Below are positions 47,014-57,308 of a stretch of DNA of 64,000 nucleotides, one piece after another. The notes under the pieces were generated by a model. That model worked only from the letters and a program-made list of their open reading frames with translations. It did not search any database and was not told where the DNA came from. Origin of the DNA: Strigamia acuminata (Eukaryota > Arthropoda > Chilopoda > Geophilomorpha > Linotaeniidae); assembly GCA_949358305.1 (NCBI GenBank), contig OX442318.1:3272501-3336500 (forward strand). The letters are read 5' to 3'. The position numbers and the translations under genes were made by a program. Numbering within the stretch: the stretch's first letter is position 1; each line of letters starts with the position of its first letter.

Positions 47014-48794
47014 CTGTGGAATTGAGGGGCCCTAAAATCCAAATATTTTCTTATTTGAAATTCCCATTGCAATGTTTTAATTGTCCCCTCTCGTTTACCG
47101 TAGAGTGGGGTAAACAAATTTTTTTGAATTGCTATGGTACAGGGGATTTTAATTGGTGCAAACTTCGGGAATTGATAAGTGGGTGACGAGATTTTTTATT
47201 TATTTTTCTTTAAAATTCAAGCAAGATAATCCGAAATTCCCAAGTGATGAGGTGCGTCCTTAACCCGGTCACGGGCCGTGTCAGTAAGTCAGCGACACCA
47301 AAAAAACCAGATACGCGATTAAATTGTAATTGAATCCCAAAATAAACAATTTTTTGAGGTACAAACCTTCTGACAGATTGAATTTTATTTAATTCGTCAA
47401 TATTATTCATAATTCGCGACAACAAGCCCTGATTTCGTTATTTTCCGTTTTGTTCCGCCTTTTTAATCGAGTTCAAGGTTTCGTTCTCAGCCATGACCTT
47501 CTAGTTCAAATTGCTGCTTTTTCTTCAATTTTTTTCTAGTGCAATAAATTAACGAAAGTTGAGTTATACTCGTAAAATAATAAAAAAAAAAGTGAGATTC
47601 GTTATTATGGATTGTAAAAATGATATTAAAGTTAATTGCAATGAGTTTTTATTATGAAAGAAAAGGTTTTAAGTGTTTCAAAGAAGTGGTTTGTAATTAC
47701 CAGTTTCGACGCACGGTGGTGCTGTGCTAGACTTACGGATACAGTTAAATAAGGAGGCCTGTTATTACCTGGATATATTTCGAGTTACGAGTTGGAGATT
47801 GAAGATCACTTGGGTAAGATTTGTTGTTTTGTAAATATTTTTTAAAGAATATTTTTTAAATATTTTAAAAATTAAAAATGATTTATTTGGCAAATATTAA
47901 GGTCAGTTTTTATTTTTTTTTCTGTTTTTAATTGCCTGATCAGATGTTATTTGATTTCAGTGCAATTTTGTGGGTTTTTATTTCAAGTACATTTCCTTTA
48001 AAAAAAATGGCGGATTTTTGATGAATCGAGTTTAGATATCGATTTTGGGATATCGATTTGGTTCGGTTGTTTGGGTTTGAGTTGCGGTAAAAATTGGTGA
48101 TTTTTAGTTTGAGGGGAGTTAATCGATCTTATATCAATTTTTTTTTAAAAAATCGACTAGATTTTGAATGGTTTTGAAAATAATTCAAAATTTAGTAAAT
48201 ATTTAAAAAAATGGGATGAAAATCGATTGGAAGCTAAAAATATCGACTAATGATGATAAAGTGACCAAATATTCCCTCATAAGTCAAAATTGTTATTTTT
48301 AAATCGACTAATAGTTGAAAATTAATAAAATAATCGATTAAAAGTCTAAAAATTGCTTAAAATTTGGCTAAATACCCCAAAATCTCAAAAACATCAACTA
48401 AAAATTAAATAAAAATAAAATATCGATTACAAATATAAAAAAATTGACGATAAGTCTTAAATATCGACTACAGTTTCCAAAAATCGGCCAAAAATCAGGA
48501 AAAATCGTATATATATCCAAAAAATCGATTATAAATGCAAAAAATGAACCAAAAATTTAAAAAATCGACTATACGTAAAAAAAAATCGTCTATAAGTAAA
48601 AAAAATCGCTTATAAATAAATAAATGAACAAAAAAACCAAAATAATCAACAAAAAATCCAAATTAATCCACAAAAAATCGATAAACACAAACAAAAAATT
48701 AAATGAAACAAAGATCGAATAAAATCAAGTCGTGTCCGTTCTTCACAAAAATGATTAAAAGAATTTATTTTTTTGCAGTTTGAATCGGCCCAAG
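47014..48794. other. Gene-poor interval with a possible 5' non-coding exon
   Basis: AT-rich. A relatively GC-balanced segment at about 47,680-47,813 ends in a good donor (G|GTAAGAT) and could be the untranslated first exon of the secreted-peptide gene, whose coding exon has an acceptor (TTTTTTGCAG) at 48778. From 48,000 to 48,760 short ATCGACTA / ATCGATTA motifs recur irregularly. The exon suggestion is weak. Confidence 0.35.
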
Positions 48795-49004
48795 ATGAAA
48801 TCTCACCTTTTCCTATGTGCCATCATCCTGATCCTGACCTTCTGTATTTCACCGCTGCACTGCGCCACTCTCCATCCGATACCCTTTGAAAAACGGACAT
48901 TCACCATCACTCAAAACGCACTCAACTTCATGACTTTCTTCAACGGCCTAATGGATCTATTTGACAAATTAAGAAAAATGTTCAACCGCCAACCACCAAC
49001 ATGA
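48795..49004 (+). CDS. Small secreted peptide, unrecognised
   Basis: 69 residues in one coding exon, starting at ATG 48795 (an in-frame TTG lies upstream). Residues 1-24 form a strong signal peptide (MKSHLFLCAIILILTFCISP...). After likely cleavage near LHCA the propeptide contains a dibasic Lys-Arg (FEKR, about residues 31-34), leaving a cysteine-free C-terminal part of about 35 residues from TFTITQNALNF to FNRQPPT. Its hydrophobic residues recur every three to four positions and polar ones cluster opposite, as in an amphipathic helix, with mild positive charge. AATAAA at about 49,103 is a likely polyadenylation signal. I do not recognise the family; an antimicrobial or neuropeptide-like precursor is possible but unproven. 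Confidence 0.6.
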   Translation: MKSHLFLCAIILILTFCISPLHCATLHPIPFEKRTFTITQNALNFMTFFNGLMDLFDKLRKMFNRQPPT

Positions 49005-49274
49005 AACAAATTTCAAAAATCTCCATATTTTTACTGTAAATAACGAAAAAAAATCATAAAATATTCATTGCATAATATTCATTATATATATTTTTTATAC
49101 CAAATAAAGATTAAACTCATATCAATTAAAAAAACGTGATAAAAGTATCAAATTTTCATTTCTCCATCAAAAATTACAAAACACCAATTAAAACGCCATC
49201 TGGTGCAGGTGGTTACCACATTCCACCATTTTTATCCAATATTTTCCATTCTAACTCAACCCAGAGCTTTTAAA

Positions 49275-50339
49275 ATGAAATATTTCTTTCAATTTCTTGT
49301 CTATGCATCAATTTTCCACTCAAATCACGCAGGTAAGTCGCTAATTTAACCCCAATTATCCATTTTTAACATTTTAACCCTAACCTAACCCTATTTTAAC
49401 CCTATTTTGTGCATCGTGCTTGATTTTCAGGTTTTGAGACTTCTTTATGCATGTTTATGCATGTTAATAATGCTCCAATGGTGGTCTAAAGCGTTTAGGT
49501 TAATAAATTAATTTTTATTTGTGTCATTAAACAGGTTCTTGTGATGAGTTTGAGTCTGTGTCTAGACGGCAATGGCGGTCTAGGGTATTCCGACCACGTG
49601 CACAAATGGCCCTGGCGGCGGAAAAGGTTTTTATTCATCATTCGAAGGAGAAATTGTGTTGGAATCTCGAAGATTGTAGCGAAAGAGCTCGAATTCTTGA
49701 ATTTAGACACATCAAGTTATACAGTAATTTGAAAAATCCCTCACTAGATGGCGGGAAATCGAAACTAAAAAATTATTATTCATTTGAATTAATTAAATTA
49801 AAAATAATGAAATTATTCTTTGTAGGGTTTTTAGATTTCGGTTATAATTTTATGATTGGTGGTGACGGTCGGGTGTACGAGGGACGAGGATGGAAACGCT
49901 ACGGCGCTCACACTACAGGATTTAATTACGACATTGGGATTTTGTTCTTGGGGAATTTTGATGATGAACAACCGCCGAAAAATATGCTTGCAACGGCTAA
50001 AAACCTGCTTGAATGTGGCAGAGAACGGGTAAAATAATTAATATTAGTTATTTTATACTTTAAATTTATTTTTATTTAATTTAGAGGCGAAATAATGAAT
50101 ATTTTGTGTTGAGAATTTGTTCTTTGGGTGTATTGGAGGCGTTTAACGTGTGGATTTGTTCTGTTTTTATCCAGGGTGTACTTCAACCAGGGTACAGTGT
50201 TTATGGACATAGAGATGTCGGGTGTACGAGTTGTCCCGGACGATATTTATACTCGGAGATTACAAGATGGAAACAATATGCTCGGGCGAAATACCTCGCC
50301 ATTAATTGTTACGATCAGTACAGAGTTTATCATTACTGA
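49275..50339 (+). CDS. Peptidoglycan recognition protein, short secreted (PGRP-1; catalytic residues complete)
   Basis: Binds bacterial peptidoglycan; members with the zinc site cleave it as N-acetylmuramoyl-L-alanine amidases. Four exons, 49275-49332, 49535-49723, 49826-50028, 50175-50339, give 204 residues. Signal peptide MKYFFQFLVYASIFHSNHA. The domain shows VSRRQW, VFIHHS (first zinc His), FGYNFMIGGDGRVYEGRGW (catalytic Tyr kept), and VYGHRDVGCTSCPG (second His and zinc Cys, with Thr two residues before the Cys). It is the only copy here with every amidase residue. It has the family disulfide pair LCWNLEDC, plus an extra Cys in DVGC and one near the C-terminus (INCYDQYR). First member of the cluster. 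Confidence 0.92.
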
Positions 50340-50716
50340 ATAAAAAATGATTTCTCGATATTTCCTAGTAGAGTTGTATATTCAAAACTGTACTGGAAAT
50401 GGTACATTTACCGAAATCCCAGTATAGATTATATAGGATTGAATGTGTTTGTGTTCACAAGTGGACTGGAATTTTGAATTAGTGATATTTTGTTAAGGTT
50501 ACCATGATAAATACTGAAATAAATACCCTAAGTGCTGAATTTTGATGTAATTTAATTTAGAAATAAATTTTTTGAATTTTTAAATTTAAAATTGAAATTT
50601 AATGTTAATGGTCAATGTCGTTAATTAATTTATCAAACCTTGACCTCTCAGTTTTTTTCTTCTTCAGTTTTTAGAAGTTGTGAGTTGTTTACTGAGGTCA
50701 GTCGAACCATTTGAAA

Positions 50717-52091
50717 ATGTAAGTAATTTTTTGTTGTAAACCTTTTTAAAAAATATAAAAAAATATGGAAAATATGGAAATTAGTTAATTTTTACATTTA
50801 TTTTAATTATTACAGGTTGAACAAGTTGTTGCTGTGTTTATATATTTGCACTGGACTTGCAGTGGACCCAAATCTTGGTATACAAAAAGAAAAAATTAAA
50901 TATAAAAATTATTAATAAAAGTAGAAAAAATGTCTTGCGTAGTTCTTAATTATAATTATATTGTAAATAATTCTCTATTAAAAATTAAAAATATAAAAAT
51001 AGACTATTATTTTTCTTTGCCGGAACAGTATTATTATTAATATTATTATTATTATTATTATTATTATTCATTTATTTCACACTCCAAGGAGTAAAATTAT
51101 ATTTTATTTTATTTTATTTTATTCATTTTGTTTAATATTTTAGATTGTCCGGGAATCATAATCGTAACACGAGACGATTGGGGGTCAGTGGTTGCTAAAT
51201 TGGACGAGGAACTCGATGAAATTCCCAGATTCGTGTTCATTCATCACACGGAAACGGAAACGTGTTCCACCGAACAAACTTGTATTGAGTATATGTCGAA
51301 TTTACAACTTTACGATACAAATATTTTAGGTAGAGATTTCATAAATTGTATAAATCTAATCACAGATTTCGAGTATTCAATTACTTGCAATATAAACCGA
51401 TTAGAAATAAGATAAAAGCACGACATTTTGACTGTTACGTAACGCCATTTTGGAAACTATGAACCATTTTGAAAATACTACCCGCCATTTTGGAAATTCT
51501 ATTCCACTTTTTGGAAAATCCGTCCCACCTTATCAGAATATCTATCCCATTATTTCGGAAAATGTATGCCACCTTTTCGAAAAATGTATCCCGCCATCTT
51601 GAAAATTCTATCCCATCTTTTCGGGATATCCTATCCCACTTTTTCGGAAAATCGACTTCATTTCGTTACAACTGTAATTTTCTAGGTAGGAAAGACGTAG
51701 GAATGAATTTCCTGATCGGCGGCGACGGTCGGATCTATGAAGGCCGAGGTTGGAACACTGTAGGAGACCATACACCGGGTTACCCACAAAGCATCGGGAT
51801 TTCCTTTGTTGGCAACTACGACGACTCTCTACCGACTCCGTCCATGATCAAAGCCGCCAAGAATCTGCTCAGCTGCGGCGTCAAAAAGGTAGGAAAATTC
51901 AAATAATTTGTAAATTTACATCTAAAAAAACGTTTAATTAGGGTAATCTCGCTTTCGATCACTCGGTTAATGGTCATCGTGATGCCTCGTGCTCGCATTG
52001 TCCCGGAAATGCACTCCATGGTGAAATCAGCACCTGGGCGGGCTTTCGAGTGCATGATTTAACCTATAAAGACTGTTGGGAGAAGAAATAA
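50717..52091 (+). CDS. PGRP-S paralogue (PGRP-2), catalytic Tyr replaced by Met
   Basis: Five exons: AT of the start codon at 50717-50718, then 50816-50877, 51144-51329, 51686-51888, 51942-52091; 200 residues. The start codon is split by an intron with a perfect GTAAGT donor. Signal peptide LNKLLLCLYICTGLAV. The domain has VTRDDWGS, VFIHHTETETC, VGMNFLIGGDGRIYEGRGW and NGHRDASCSHCPG. The two zinc His and the Cys remain, but the Tyr of GYNF is Met and the Thr before Cys is Ser, so amidase activity is doubtful while binding is likely. Extra Cys in DASC and near the C-terminus (YKDCWEKK). Downstream of it sits a hAT-like MITE. Confidence 0.9.
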
Positions 52092-52144
52092 TTTGAAACA
52101 AAATTGATTCCCCATTTTGTGTATAAATTTTTCCCATTTGGGCC

Positions 52145-52616
52145 CAGGGCCGGGTTAAGGTTTCGGGGGCCCCTGAGTACTTACGACAAGGGGGGCATGA
52201 ATCAGAAGTGGATTTGTTAGTTATCGGACTTATATGGGAAATATAATTGATTTAAAGCTGAAAAATATTGCATCTTCGTGTAAAACAATTAATTTTTTGG
52301 TGAATAATGCATTTTCACGTGAAATAATTGCATTTTCCTGTGAAATAATTGCATTTTCCTGTGAAATAATTGCATTTTCCTGTGAAGTAATGCATTTTCT
52401 GGTGAAATATTGCATTTTAATCTGAAAAAAATGCATTTTAATCTGAAAAAAATGCATTTTTATCTGAAAAATGCATGTTATTCTGAAAAAAGAGGATTTT
52501 TAATATTGAAAAAAGGATTTTAGTCTGAAAAAATACATTTTGATCATGTACCAGGGGGCCCTTTAGAATCAGGGGCCCAGGACATTTGTCCCTTAGCCCC
52601 CCTTAAACCGGCCCTG
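52145..52616. mobile_element. hAT-like MITE carrying an internal minisatellite
   Basis: Terminal inverted repeats CAGGGCCGGGTTAAGG (52145-52160) and, at the right end, the complement of CAGGGCCGGTTTAAGG (52601-52616), one mismatch. CAGGGCCGG is a common hAT terminus. Flanking 8-mers TTTGGGCC and TATTTGCC are only partly alike, so the target duplication is uncertain. The interior (52,300-52,510) is a 21-bp array with TGCATTTTCCTGTGAAATAA, similar in style to the intronic minisatellites. Confidence 0.55.
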
Positions 52617-52817
52617 TATTTGCCCCACAGTTTATGTGTTACTCAGCTACAGCATTCATAGTGCTGGGTTAAGTCTTATTAGTCATTTTCTTTTGTTTAT
52701 TTAATTGTTTTGATGGATTTGTTGGATTCGGTGTACACTCATATATTATGGAGACAGTTATATTTTTTTCAAACAATAATTTTAATGGGGATTTAGTACA
52801 ACCATAATACAGAAGAT

Positions 52818-54310
52818 TTAACAGTTAGTGATTTGTCCTCCTGCAGCATATCTGGGCCAGGTTTGGACTTCTTCATCAACACCATTCAGCAATACTTCAT
52901 TTATATTGCACTCAAGATCATTTGCTGTGTAGATGCTGTAGTAGTGTTGAATGTAATCCTATGGAATCACAGTTTCATACTTAGTTGTTAATTCTTAACA
53001 GGAATAATAGCCACAATACCTCATCTTTTCCACACTCAAGCAGTTGCTTAGCGGAGTCAGCCATTATCTTTGGTAATGGTTTATCCGTGAAATCGCCGAT
53101 AAATACAACGCTGAGATCATACTCGTAACCATGATATCTGTAATTTTTTCCTTCCCAGCCATTTCCTGTATAAATTTTTCCATTTCCACCAATAAAAAAG
53201 TTGTCTTTGAACTTCAGGCTTCTAGGGTATCCTAAAATTTTAATACATCTTGTCAAATTTTGTTAAGCGTACAGACGACACTGATTATTGGGCATTTCTG
53301 TGCGCGCAATTGGTAAATGTTTAGATATTTTAACACCAGATAGCATCAAAGATAGATTACATCACAGACTAATCTACAAGAGTGTGGAGGTGGAATGGGA
53401 GATTTCTTATGGCGATACGAGCTTTCTAAGATGCAGTGTGAATCCCTTTGCTAGGTGAATCGCCCAGCTATTTCGCCAGGCTAAAACATCTGGCGATGCG
53501 AAGTGAAAAGTGCTGACGTCACACCATTCACGTCGCATTATAGTACATAGATACAATGTGTTACCCTGCTTTGCAGGGCATGTCTTAAAATCGTGAGTCC
53601 GACCAGGTTGCCGGATAATCTGAACTATTTGGCAGTGCCGGATAAAACGAGTCCCAATTTGCCAACAGGAATTAGAGTTTTATGGCATGCCACAAAAAGG
53701 ACCTGCCAATCAGATCGCCAGATCTGGTCAAACTCGCATTTTAGAGCATGCGCTCCAAAGCGGTGTAATTGGTAATTTGCCCGCTAACCAATGAGAATTA
53801 GCGGATTTTATGGGCGGGCACAGTTAAGGCCCTGGATCTTAACCTTCGTAGCAATCGGAACCCCCTTGACTTTTAAAATTTGTGCTCACACTTCTTATCA
53901 TAGGCAAATATTTTGTTTAACTACCGTATTTTATCGATTAAGAGCTACCGCTCTTAATTCAAAACTGCCATTTTTGTCAGCAATTAAAATTTTTGTTTTT
54001 TTGTTTATTACATTTGTTAAATTTGTTTACTTACGCTGGAACGTCATCGTCACAAATTGAACGTTACCTATTCTTTCGTAACATGTGAGGTGGTCCAGGC
54101 AGGAGCCTCCTCCAGTTTGTGAGAAGAAAACTCTTCCTGCTGGTGGCTTTACTCCATTGACATCAGTGCTTCCGTAGAAGTCTAAATTCCTACAAGCTTC
54201 AATAAGAAACGTGTGAAAGAGGCTTCAGGGTTTTAACTGAGTTGTATCTTACAATCTTCCAGGGCATTGACTGTGGCTACTGGTAGGAGGAAGAAAAGTT
54301 GGAACAACAT
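52818..54310 (-). CDS. Degenerate PGRP-S paralogue (PGRP-3), all zinc ligands lost
   Basis: Four exons on the minus strand: 54253-54310, 54068-54196, 53020-53231, 52818-52958; 179 residues. Signal peptide MLFQLFFLLPVATVNA. Where catalytic PGRPs have VFIHHT it has VFFSQTGGGSC; GYNFLIGG has become KDNFFIGG; GHRD...CPG has become YTANDLECNINEV. All four zinc/catalytic positions are therefore gone, and the N-terminal VSRREW motif is replaced by NLDFYGS. Yet signal peptide, the CLDHLTC disulfide, GNGKIYTGNGW, the fold core FIGDF and the end VQTWPRY are intact and there is no stop, so it looks like a functional non-enzymatic protein rather than a pseudogene. The 836-bp second intron contains a fragment of the Harbinger-like MITE at about 53,450-53,485. 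Confidence 0.85.
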
Positions 54311-54989
54311 GATGGATACTTGGACAGTTCAGTTATGTGGTTTAAATACTTAGCGAAGGAAGTAGGTGGATATATTGTATGTAAGTGACATTTGGTCTGA
54401 ATGGAGATATTTAAAGGTTAGTTGGTGGATAAGGACGGAAATTGATTGTAGGTTGACGTCAATATTTGCTTAGTTTTATACCGCTTTAACCAAGAAATTT
54501 TAAAAACTAATTTAAAGGTCAAGTTCAATGTCTTGGGTGGTTGTTGGCATTGCTTGACATTTCCGTTGGTCACTCAAGCACACTGCCTCAACTCAAGCCA
54601 CAATGTGACAATTTTGTCTGTATATTGTTCAAAATTGTCAAGACATAGCTAATAATGAAAATTTTTGGAAGAGGGGGACAAAAAAATTGATTTTTTCTTG
54701 CTAATACAACAAAAAATTAAAATTTGGGCTCAATAGCGGCCCAGAACAGGTCATTCCAAGTCTATGGGAAAACAGTGGTGCCATCTGTATTTCAAAGTTG
54801 GTGTGAACTAGCGGTTACAAACCCTCTTAACAGCTTTTTGCTTAAACCAGTACGTAATGTGTAAACCCACCACAAGTTGCTGAAGAGTTTTTTATTATCA
54901 TTGTTTACAACTAGCGCCCTCTATAAAATTAGTAGCAAACTTAAAAAAACTTAAACAGCGCTTTAATTAATTGACCTGAAAATTGTCTC
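54311..54989. other. Upstream region of PGRP-3, no gene seen
   Basis: AT-rich intergenic sequence between the PGRP-3 start and the MITE at 54,993. Should contain the PGRP-3 promoter. No motif I can assign with confidence. Confidence 0.5.
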
Positions 54990-54992
54990 TAA

Positions 54993-55606
54993 TGCTGGTG
55001 ACACACTAGGCGTTTTGCGACGCGATTCGCGCCGCGACCACGTGACAGGCGATAGCATCGCTAGGCGAATCGCCCAGCTATTTCGCCAGGCATGACACAC
55101 TAGGCACAAAGCGATGCGATGCAAATTAAAATAGCTGACAACTGCTGATTTTAGGAACACATTGTTGTTAAAAAAATGGAGGACGACGAATTATTGGCTA
55201 TCTCCAGCTTCTTATTTTTATCAAAATCTGCGGGAAGGATTATCTAATTCCAGAAGTTATTTAAAGTTAGACCTAATAATGCTAAAATAAAGAAAATAAA
55301 CAACAATAAACTCATTATTAGAAGTAATTCACAGCGTAGTACCAAACTGTTTTTATTTGTTTACCTTATTTTTAGCATTATTAGGCCTAATACTAGGCTT
55401 AATACTGCCAATGCAAAATGTGAGAAACGTGAGACCTGGCTGCGATTGAAATCGCCGACCAAAATAGTATATGGTGCATGTACTATCAAAATCGCGCCGC
55501 AAAAGTACTGCCACGCGATTAAAACCGGATGTGACGTCATTTTTCATGACGTCAAAATCACTTCGCGGCGCGATCGCGTTGCAAATCGCCTAGTGTGTCA
55601 CCAGCA
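54993..55606. mobile_element. PIF/Harbinger-type MITE
   Basis: 614 bp with terminal inverted repeats TGCTGGTGACACACTAGGCG and its complement, continuing imperfectly for over 40 bp (CGCGATTCGCGCCGCG against CGCGGCGCGATCGCG). Flanked by TAA on both sides (54990-54992 and 55607-55609), the three-base duplication typical of Harbinger. No transposase frame, so non-autonomous. A 34-bp interior block (GCTAGGCGAATCGCCCAGCT onward) reappears in the PGRP-3 intron. Confidence 0.8.
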
Positions 55607-55820
55607 TAAACGTGTAATGCCAAAATGGGTATGTTTTAACCTTCTGCTCTGGAGGGTTAAGAAAAGTAGTTAAAAATCGCTTTGCTACTGCTAATGGCCT
55701 CTATGTAGATGTTAGAAGTTGTTTTTAATTTTAATTTTATTTTATACCATCGATTAATCAACAACGATATTGTATACTATTACATCAATGTTCTTGCTGC
55801 TTATCCTTGTTTTTTGGATG

Positions 55821-56844
55821 TCATGGGCATGTGACTAATGGTCCACCACGAGCATAAGTTGTTAGTTGGTGCAAATATACATCGACACCATTGGTACCAC
55901 CGGTGGCATTACCACATGACAAATCGGTTTCGCTGTACAGACTGAAGTAGTAATCGATGTACCGCTATATTAAGATAACATAAATTACAAATTAAGCAAA
56001 CGACTATGATAATCTAATATTTACCCTCTGGATTCCACACAATACTAGGTTCATAGCGGCAATGTTCATTCCTTCCGTTAAACTTCCGTTGTTAAAATCA
56101 CCGATAAAGGCAATGCTTAAATCATTTTTGTATTGATCGTATCTTAAATTCTTCGCTTTCCATCCTAATCCCTCGTAGACAATACCATCACCTCCGATAA
56201 GGAAGTTGTCGCGAATATCTGAGAAATCTAACGAAGTTAAATATGTTTATAAATTGCAAGTAAAGCTTGAATTTTTATGCAATAAAAATCGTTTTATGCA
56301 CATAATATATGCACCAAAAATTCCATTTTATGCAATTAAAAGTATTAAAATATATGCTGAATTTATTTAGGAGTAAAAATAAATTTTGACGGGGTGTTTG
56401 GTATGGTCAAACTACAAAACAGTAAATACAATCTTTACATCATATTTACTTGACTTTTCGGTAAAGTTAATATGAAATTTCAAGCCGTTATACGCATACA
56501 GCTTTTCTGAAAAGTAAAATTGAGTTTAACGGTAACTTGAGTCATATACTTACTGTTGCTTATATCTAGTGCACGCTGATGGATTACTCTGTCGATGCAG
56601 CTGTAGATGTGACAAGGATTGCCTCCAGTTTGAGTGAAGAAAATCCTTCCAGCCGACGGTTTAATTTCATTTTTCTCATCCAGATTAAAGATGTTTTTTC
56701 TGGGTTTCATGATCACATTAAGACAATCTGTATAAATTGCAGTTTTAAAAGAAAAGTACTCAAGATGCATTAAAAAAATAATAACTTACAATTTTCTGCT
56801 AAAACTACTCCGAGCGAAGCCACCAACACAATCACAAACTTCAT
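55821..56844 (-). CDS. Degenerate PGRP-S paralogue (PGRP-4), all zinc ligands lost
   Basis: Minus strand, four exons: about 56790-56844, about 56,552-56,728, about 56,026-56,228, and 55821-55964. Signal peptide MKFVIVLVASLGVVLA. It shares the derived pattern of PGRP-3: IFFTQTGGNPC in place of FIHHT, IRDNFLIGGDGIVYEGLGW in place of GYNF, and LYSETDLSCGNATG in place of GHRD...CPG. The frame is uninterrupted and ends GPLVTCP. The fold core (FIGDF, NLVLCG) and disulfide cysteines (PCHIYSC) persist, so it is probably expressed as a binding or decoy protein. Arranged head-to-head with PGRP-5, 464 bp apart. Confidence 0.85.
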
Positions 56845-57308
56845 TTTGTGTGACAGGAAATGGAATTTAAAAATTAATTCATTAATTGCATATAAACTCA
56901 GTTGTTATCACATGACATTTTCAAGAAAAATGATTTCATCATCTGGACTCATTGCAAGCAGCAAACTGGACTGATTTTCTTATCATTTTGACTATAGAAC
57001 CTTAAGAAAAAAATTGAGATAACTTGTTTACATTACATACAAGGCTTATTTTGTGTTTTTGATTAGACTACAAATGCATGACATTCAAAGCTTGATTACT
57101 GGACAGGAAACACTTGGTATTTATAGTGCAAAAGGACATCTTGCATTTTGCATGTAAAATGTCAATAGGAGATTGAGAAATACTAGCACTTGATTGATTC
57201 ACTTTTGAGGTCAGCTGGATTTTTCTACATGACATTGGTAAGAACACTTGTTTAATTAAGATTATTCTGTGTAACATTTTCATTAAAGTTTGTCAATTTC
57301 AGGTAACA
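56845..57308. promoter_or_regulatory. Divergent interval between PGRP-4 and PGRP-5
   Basis: 464 bp between two divergent PGRP starts. GATA-type motifs (TTATCA at about 56,908 and 56,980) are visible, which occur in insect immune promoters, but such short motifs are expected by chance in AT-rich DNA. I did not find a convincing kappaB site. Confidence 0.35.

Noticed and set aside
53593-54060. Open frames in the second intron of PGRP-3
   Set aside because: No family resemblance. They lie between two exons that join in frame on the opposite strand, and the sequence contains transposon fragments.
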